From: Gp6-AA40 sp035649395
GTDB taxonomy: Bacteria; Acidobacteriota; Vicinamibacteria; Vicinamibacterales; UBA2999
Assembly: GCA_035649395.1 (NCBI GenBank)
Contig: DASRJR010000329.1
Location: 1 to 9,554, forward strand
DNA: 9,554 bases
Direction: 5' to 3'
The position numbers were made by a program, and so were the translations under genes. This document shows positions 5,541-9,554 of the stretch, one piece after another; position 1 is the stretch's first letter; every line of letters begins with the position of its first letter. The notes beneath the pieces are model-generated. The model did not search any database. It saw only the letters and a list, made by a program, of their open reading frames with translations, and was not told the origin of the DNA.

Positions 5541-7924
5541 AGAACGGTGACCGGCTCGACGCGCGTGGCGCGCCAGGCTGGAATCGCCGCCGCCAGCACG
5601 ATGAGCGGAATCGCCGCGAGCAGGACGGCGGCGTAGGTCGTCGCATCGCTGACGGTGACGCCGAACAGCATCGACTCGACGATGCGTGTCGCGGACAGGG
5701 CGAGCGCGACGCCACCGACGATGCCGAGCGCCGCCATTTGCCCGGCGCGTCCCAGCACCAGCGCGAGCACATGTCCTGACGTGGCGCCGAGCGCCATGCG
5801 CACCGCGAACTCTGGCACGCGTTCCAAGGCGATGTAGCTCATCACGCCATACATTCCGGTCATCGCCAGCAGCAGTGCGAGTCCGGCGAACAGACTGGCG
5901 AGCATCGTGCGCATCCGTGGTGTGGCGATCGAGTCGGAGACCATCGTGTCGAGGGTCGTGAACGTCATGGCGACCTGCGGACTGAGCGATCGCATGGCGC
6001 CGCTCACCTCATCGGTCAACGACGCTGGAGGCACATTCGTGCGCAACAGCACGTGAAGCTCGTTGCCGTGATACGGGTGCTGCAACAGCGGCATATAAAG
6101 TGTCGGCCCCAGCGATGACGCGGGCGAGTCCTGACGCGTGTCGGCCACGATGCCGACGATCGTCATCCACTTCGGCGACGAATCGAGGCCACACAGAATC
6201 GTGTGGCCGATTGGATCGTGTCCGGGGAAGCTCTGACGGGCGAGCGACTCGCTGATGATCGCGACGGGCTGGCGATCGTAGCGATCGCCCGCCGTGAAGT
6301 CGCGCCCGCTCGAGAGTCGAACGCCCATCGTCCGGAAGTAGCCGGGCCCGGCAAGCGTGAATTTCGCCTGCGCTACCGGGCCGAGACGTCCGCGAAAATC
6401 CTGGCCATCGACGGCATAGCCGCCATTGGACCCGTACTGGCCGGTGGGCACGCCCATCGCCGCGGCAGCGGACGTAATCCCGTTCACGAGGGTCAGGCGT
6501 TCGACGGCACTCTCGAACATGCGCCCGGCGCGCAGGTAGTCGTCCAGCGTACGCGCCGGTTCGTGGGCCTTCACGACCAGCATGCTGTCGGAGCGGAACC
6601 CGAGGTCGACAGCGCTGAGCGACAGAAAGCTGCGAACGAGGAGCCCCGCACCAATCGCGAGCGCGAACGACAGCGCTACCTGCACGACCACGAGCGCGTG
6701 GCGCAAACGCCCGGACGATCCGAAGAGTCCGCGTCCAGCCTGTTTCAGCGTGACGTTCACGTCGACCTGTGCCGCCTGCCATGCCGGGCTCACGCCGAAG
6801 AGCACGCACGTGATGAGCGACGCCGCCGTTGCGAATGTCAGCACGCTGCCGTTCACATCGACGTCTTCGAGCCGCGGCAGGCCGAACTGCTGCGCCGTGG
6901 TCAGCGCCAGCGTACGGACGCCGGCGATCGCGAGCAAGAGGCCGAGCGTGCCGCCAGCCACTGCGAGCAGGCCGCTCTCAGCAATCATGTGACGGGCGAG
7001 CGCGGCGCGACTGGCGCCGATGGCGGCGCGAACCGCCAGCTCGCGCTGGCGCGTCGTGGCGCGTGCCAGCAAGAGGTTGGCGACATTGGCGCACGCGATC
7101 AGCAGCACCACCGACACGGCGCCCATCAAGAAGTACAGCGTGGTGCGCACGGGTCCGACCAGCTGCTCCTGAAGCAGCGCGGCCACGAACGCCTTGTTCC
7201 TGTTTGCGACGGGGTACTCGGTCTGCAGCCGCGCCGCGATCGTCGCGAGCTGCGCATTGGCAGTGTCGATAGAGTGATCAGGCCCCAGCAGCGCCACTGC
7301 CCGGTAGTTGTACGCCGTCCGCTCCATGCTCGATGGCTGCGGGGATACCGCGAGCCAGACGTGCGCCCCGCGCGGGAAGCCGAAGCTCGCCGGCGTGATG
7401 CCGACGATGTCGTACGCGACGCCTTCCATTCGCAGTCGCTGACCGAGCGCCTGCGCCCCCGAGCCGAAGTGCCGCTGCGCGAACGGCAGGCTCACAATTG
7501 CACCGCGCTGCGCATCGTCGATGGTGAGATCGCGACCGAACGCTGGTGACACGCCGAAGACGGACAGGAAGTTGGGTGTGACGAGATATGTCCCGACGAA
7601 CTCGGCGCCATCGGCGAGCTGCACGCCGAGCTCGCCGCCGTTGTAGAAGCTCACCTGCGCCAGCGTCGATGCGTCCGCGCGGATGTCGACGACGTCGGGG
7701 CCCGTCAGACGGGGGATCGTGCGGCGCTGCTGGACGAACGATGTGTTCAGCTGCACGATTCGCGACGCGTTCGGATACGCCAACGGCCGCAGCAGCACGC
7801 CGTAGACGAGGCTGAACATGGCGGTGTTGGCGCCGACGCCGAGCGCCACGGTCAGCACGGCGACGAGCGTGAACAACGGATTTCGCCGCAGCGCGCGCAG
7901 GGCGTAGCGCAGTTCCTGGGCCAT
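5528..7924 (-). CDS. ADOP-type FtsX/MacB-like permease
   Basis: This 798-residue membrane protein has the duplicated layout of acidobacterial orphan permeases. Each half combines a MacB-type periplasmic core domain with an FtsX-type membrane domain. The opening LRYALRALRRNPLFT followed by a hydrophobic segment (about 18-43) is the family hallmark. Membrane segments are also visible in LMGAVSVVLLIACANVANLL, GLLAVAGGTLGLLLAIAGV and VVVQVALSFALAIGAGLLV, and three more near the C-terminus (MLASLFAGLALLLAMTGMYG, MAALGIVGGVALALS, VLLAAIPLIVLAAAI). Typical sequences such as RATTRQRELAVRAAIGASR and, in the second half, EFAVRMALGA precede membrane helices. The frame is open to 8020, but that start would lie inside the arginase gene. 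The ATG at 7924 has an excellent AGGAGA 4 nt upstream and matches the family N-terminus, so it is chosen. No ATPase gene is nearby. The transported substrate, if any, is unknown. It follows arginase by 49 nt on the same strand. Confidence 0.94.
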   Translation of the reverse strand: MAQELRYALRALRRNPLFTLVAVLTVALGVGANTAMFSLVYGVLLRPLAYPNASRIVQLNTSFVQQRRTIPRLTGPDVVDIRADASTLAQVSFYNGGELGVQLADGAEFVGTYLVTPNFLSVFGVSPAFGRDLTIDDAQRGAIVSLPFAQRHFGSGAQALGQRLRMEGVAYDIVGITPASFGFPRGAHVWLAVSPQPSSMERTAYNYRAVALLGPDHSIDTANAQLATIAARLQTEYPVANRNKAFVAALLQEQLVGPVRTTLYFLMGAVSVVLLIACANVANLLLARATTRQRELAVRAAIGASRAALARHMIAESGLLAVAGGTLGLLLAIAGVRTLALTTAQQFGLPRLEDVDVNGSVLTFATAASLITCVLFGVSPAWQAAQVDVNVTLKQAGRGLFGSSGRLRHALVVVQVALSFALAIGAGLLVRSFLSLSAVDLGFRSDSMLVVKAHEPARTLDDYLRAGRMFESAVERLTLVNGITSAAAAMGVPTGQYGSNGGYAVDGQDFRGRLGPVAQAKFTLAGPGYFRTMGVRLSSGRDFTAGDRYDRQPVAIISESLARQSFPGHDPIGHTILCGLDSSPKWMTIVGIVADTRQDSPASSLGPTLYMPLLQHPYHGNELHVLLRTNVPPASLTDEVSGAMRSLSPQVAMTFTTLDTMVSDSIATPRMRTMLASLFAGLALLLAMTGMYGVMSYIALERVPEFAVRMALGATSGHVLALVLGRAGQMAALGIVGGVALALSATRIVESMLFGVTVSDATTYAAVLLAAIPLIVLAAAIPAWRATRVEPVTVLRNS

Positions 7925-7928
7925 CGCG

Positions 7929-7934
7929 TCTCCT
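7929..7934 (-). promoter_or_regulatory. Shine-Dalgarno of the ADOP permease
   Basis: The minus-strand sequence AGGAGA lies 4 nt before the ATG at 7924. It decides the start of the permease against the longer frame that opens at 8020 inside the arginase gene. Confidence 0.75.
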
Positions 7935-7973
7935 GACCGCAGCTTAGACGACGGGCGCGAAAGAAGCGTTGTC

Positions 7974-8882
7974 CTAGAGGATTCTCTTGCCGAGCGCGGA
8001 GAGCGCGAGTTCAGCCGCAAATTCCGCCGTCGTGTTCCGCAGGTCGAGTGTCGGGTTCACTTCGACCAGGTCGAGCGCGATGAGGCGCTGCGAATCGGCG
8101 ACCAGCTCCATCACCATGTGGGCTTCGCGGTAATCGAGCCCGCCTTTGACCGGCGTGCCGACGCCAGGCGCGTACGTGGGGTCGCACGCGTCCAGGTCGA
8201 ACGACACGTGGATGCCGCCGGTGCCGGCTGAGGCGATATCGAGGGCGCGTTCGGCGACCACCGCGATGCCTTCACGATCGATGTCCTTCATCGTGAACAC
8301 GCGAACGCCCGACGCGCGGATCTTCTCTTTCTCTTTCTCGTCGAGGTTGCGAATGCCGATGAGCGCCGTATGTTCGGGCAGCACCGAGGGCAAGGTGCCG
8401 ATCGAGGCCAGCTCCGTCGGCTCCTGACCGAGCAGCGCGGCGAGCGGCATCCCGTGCACGTTGCCCGATGGCGACGTCTGCGGAGTGTTCATGTCGCCGT
8501 GCGCGTCGACCCAGATCAGGCCGAGTGGTTTCTGTGCCGTCCGGTGAATGAAGTCCGCGCTTGCGGCGACGGAGCCGGCAGCAAGGCTATGGTCGCCGCC
8601 GAGCACGACCGGAATCGCGTTGTCGTTGAGCGCGCGGCTCGCGACGTCGTAGAGCAGCTGACACACCCGCGCGATCTCGTGAATGTATTTCTTTGTGGGG
8701 TCGACTGCGTGTTGCGTCTCCGGGATCGGCGTGACGAGATCGCCCCGGTCTGCGACTGCCCGCCCCAGCGCGGCGATCTGTTCGCCGAGCCCGGCAATCC
8801 GAACAGCCGACGGCCCCATGTCGACGCCGCGTCGCGCGCCGCCGAGGTCGAGCGGCACGCCGATGATGTGAATGGGTTTCAT
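7974..8882 (-). CDS. rocF: Arginase
   Basis: This 302-residue protein is a complete arginase of the ureohydrolase family, hydrolysing L-arginine to L-ornithine and urea in the cytoplasm with a two-manganese centre. Metal ligands are visible as H98 (GGDHS, 95-99), D126, H128 and D130 (DAHGDMNT, 126-133), and D229 and D231 (SFDLDACDP, 227-235). The substrate loop GNVHG holds H143, GGLDYREAH is at 248-255, and E274 lies in LVEVNP. This set matches arginase better than agmatinase. The start MKPIHIIGVPLDLGG at 8882 fits the family; a longer frame to 8906 would begin inside the heptamer repeat. No Shine-Dalgarno is visible, since the bases immediately upstream are the repeat. A short run of alternating Glu and Lys codons at 8323-8340 forms a surface EKEKEK segment. 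The neighbouring O-methyltransferase and permease suggest no obvious pathway partner. Confidence 0.95.
   Translation of the reverse strand: MKPIHIIGVPLDLGGARRGVDMGPSAVRIAGLGEQIAALGRAVADRGDLVTPIPETQHAVDPTKKYIHEIARVCQLLYDVASRALNDNAIPVVLGGDHSLAAGSVAASADFIHRTAQKPLGLIWVDAHGDMNTPQTSPSGNVHGMPLAALLGQEPTELASIGTLPSVLPEHTALIGIRNLDEKEKEKIRASGVRVFTMKDIDREGIAVVAERALDIASAGTGGIHVSFDLDACDPTYAPGVGTPVKGGLDYREAHMVMELVADSQRLIALDLVEVNPTLDLRNTTAEFAAELALSALGKRIL
8323..8340 (-). repeat. Short GAGAAA microsatellite inside arginase
   Basis: The coding strand reads about three GAGAAA-type units encoding EKEKEK at residues 182-187 of arginase. The unit is 6 nt, so gain or loss of one would keep the frame. It probably reflects a charged surface helix. 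Confidence 0.4.
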
Positions 8883-8890
8883 GGACACGT

Positions 8891-8975
8891 GTAATGCAAA
8901 ATGCAAAATTCAAAATGCAAAAGGGAACGCAATCGGTTTCTTGCTTTGCATTTTGCATCTTGCATTTTGCATTAC
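8891..8975. repeat. AT-rich inverted repeat of TGCAAAA heptamers
   Basis: The left arm (8891-8921) and right arm (8945-8975) are inverted copies matching at 29 of 31 positions and starting with GTAATGCAAAATGC. Each arm is itself a tandem array of the 7-bp unit TGCAAAA with small variations. The loop (8922-8944) is unrelated sequence. Transcribed from either strand it would fold into a long hairpin. The right arm contains the TAA stop of the O-methyltransferase (complement of 8972-8974), and the left arm ends 8 nt before the arginase ATG, so the element fills the whole spacer. The composition contrasts sharply with the GC-rich flanks. Possible roles are transcription termination or attenuation, mRNA stability, or a small mobile repeat. 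No transposase is present. Confidence 0.85.
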
Positions 8976-9554
8976 TTGATCTTGTAAGACACCGACATCC
9001 CCTCCCCGGACGGCGAGACGATCGTCGTGAACAGGGACGGGTGCGTCAGCACCGTGCGCAGGAATGGCTCCATCTCGCTTTTCTTGTTCACCACGTTGTG
9101 CGCGGCGAAGATCGCGGCCGGGTTCAGACGAGGGAAGACGAGATCGAAGAACTTCTTGTAGTCGGGTTTCCAGGCGTCGAGGAACACGAAGTCGAACGTC
9201 CCCTGCAGTTTGGGAATCTCCTTGAACGCGTCGCCGTGCACGACGCGGACGACGTCGGAGAGACCCGAGCGCTTGATGTTCTCGGCGGCTTCCTTGGCGC
9301 GAGCGGGATCGTATTCGATCGCCACCACGCGGCCGCCGGATTCGCGCGCGCCCAGCCCGAGCCAGATGCCGCTGTATCCGCTGGCGGCGCCGATCTCGAG
9401 AATCGATTTGGCAGCGCGCGTCGCGACGAGCACACGAAGAAAGCGGCCGTCCTCTTCAGAAACGGCGAGTTGGCCCTTGTCGGCCGCCTTGATCGATTTG
9501 AGGATCGCTTCGATGTCCGGAGTGAGCGTGCCGGAAGGGCTGCGCTGCGCCCAC
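8972..9554 (-). CDS. SAM-dependent O-methyltransferase, 5' end cut off by window
   Basis: The last 193 residues are visible; the frame stays open to base 9554 and no convincing start is inside the window. A GTG at 9433 lies well within the conserved part and is not the start. The fold is the class I methyltransferase of the O-methyltransferase family that includes catechol and caffeoyl-CoA enzymes. It shows the SAM loop LEIGAASGYSG (52-62 of the visible part), the acidic end of strand 2 in VVAIEYDP (76-83), and the strand 4 motif FVFLDAWKPDY (122-132) with a metal-ligand Asp at 126. The segment TPDIEAILKSI near the beginning matches the N-terminal helix of the family. At the place where relatives have Asp-Asn, this protein has His-Asn (AAHNVV, 150-155), which may change metal binding. 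The acceptor substrate is unknown. The stop codon lies in the heptamer inverted repeat before arginase. Confidence 0.88.
   Translation of the reverse strand, partial: WAQRSPSGTLTPDIEAILKSIKAADKGQLAVSEEDGRFLRVLVATRAAKSILEIGAASGYSGIWLGLGARESGGRVVAIEYDPARAKEAAENIKRSGLSDVVRVVHGDAFKEIPKLQGTFDFVFLDAWKPDYKKFFDLVFPRLNPAAIFAAHNVVNKKSEMEPFLRTVLTHPSLFTTIVSPSGEGMSVSYKIK

Noticed and set aside
6203..7549. A 448-residue open frame on the plus strand opposite the ADOP permease
   Set aside because: It is rich in R, E, A and H without hydrophobic periodicity or motifs, and mirrors the codon bias of the permease gene, so it is a shadow.
7925..8020. N-terminal extension of the ADOP permease by 32 residues
   Set aside because: It would overlap the arginase coding region and is Ser/Arg-rich. 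The ATG at 7924 has a strong Shine-Dalgarno and the family N-terminus.
8883..8906. N-terminal extension of arginase into the heptamer repeat
   Set aside because: The extra residues derive from the repeat arm and are not part of the arginase family; the ATG at 8882 fits the family start.
8891..8975. The repeat region as a CRISPR fragment
   Set aside because: The units are 7 bp, contiguous and arranged as an inverted pair. There are no spacers of constant length and no cas genes.

Overview
The window looks like a stretch of chromosome from a GC-rich acidobacterium, most likely of the Vicinamibacteria type. This is inferred from gene content and not from any marker gene. The clues are a large orphan FtsX/MacB-type permease of the kind massively duplicated in Acidobacteriota (ADOP family), exported versions of enzymes that are usually cytoplasmic, a c-type heme protein of a kind I associate with that phylum, and AT-rich heptamer-repeat spacers between GC-rich genes. 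No RNA gene, insertion sequence, CRISPR array or phage gene was seen.

Left block, all on the minus strand and reading from about 3527 down to 1: a putative zinc metallopeptidase (HEAGH), an ATP-grasp ligase related to D-Ala-D-Ala ligase that overlaps it by 4 nt, a stand-alone VTC-domain (polyphosphate polymerase-like, CYTH/TTM fold) protein, and the first part of an exported protein with a CxxCH heme site that runs off the window at base 1. Order and spacing suggest one transcription unit. The peptidase/ligase pair is probably translationally coupled.

Middle: a 104-bp divergent spacer (3528-3631) carries four degenerate 7-bp repeats. It separates the left block from a plus-strand gene for a secreted M3-family oligoendopeptidase F (3632-5518). 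That gene converges, with only 9 nt between stop codons, on the minus-strand ADOP permease (5528-7924). An imperfect hairpin spans both stops.

Right block, minus strand: an O-methyltransferase (8972 to the window end, 5' part missing), then an 85-bp inverted repeat built of TGCAAAA heptamers, then arginase (7974-8882), then the ADOP permease. The repeat supplies the methyltransferase stop codon and ends 8 nt before the arginase start, so it must form part of the transcript if the genes are co-transcribed.

No single dramatic new system is evident. The points most worth a second look are the peptidase/ATP-grasp/VTC cluster, the heptamer inverted repeat used as an intergenic leader, and an apparent ligand change in the methyltransferase metal site. 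The long open frames opposite the peptidase F and permease genes are treated as shadows of high-GC codon bias.
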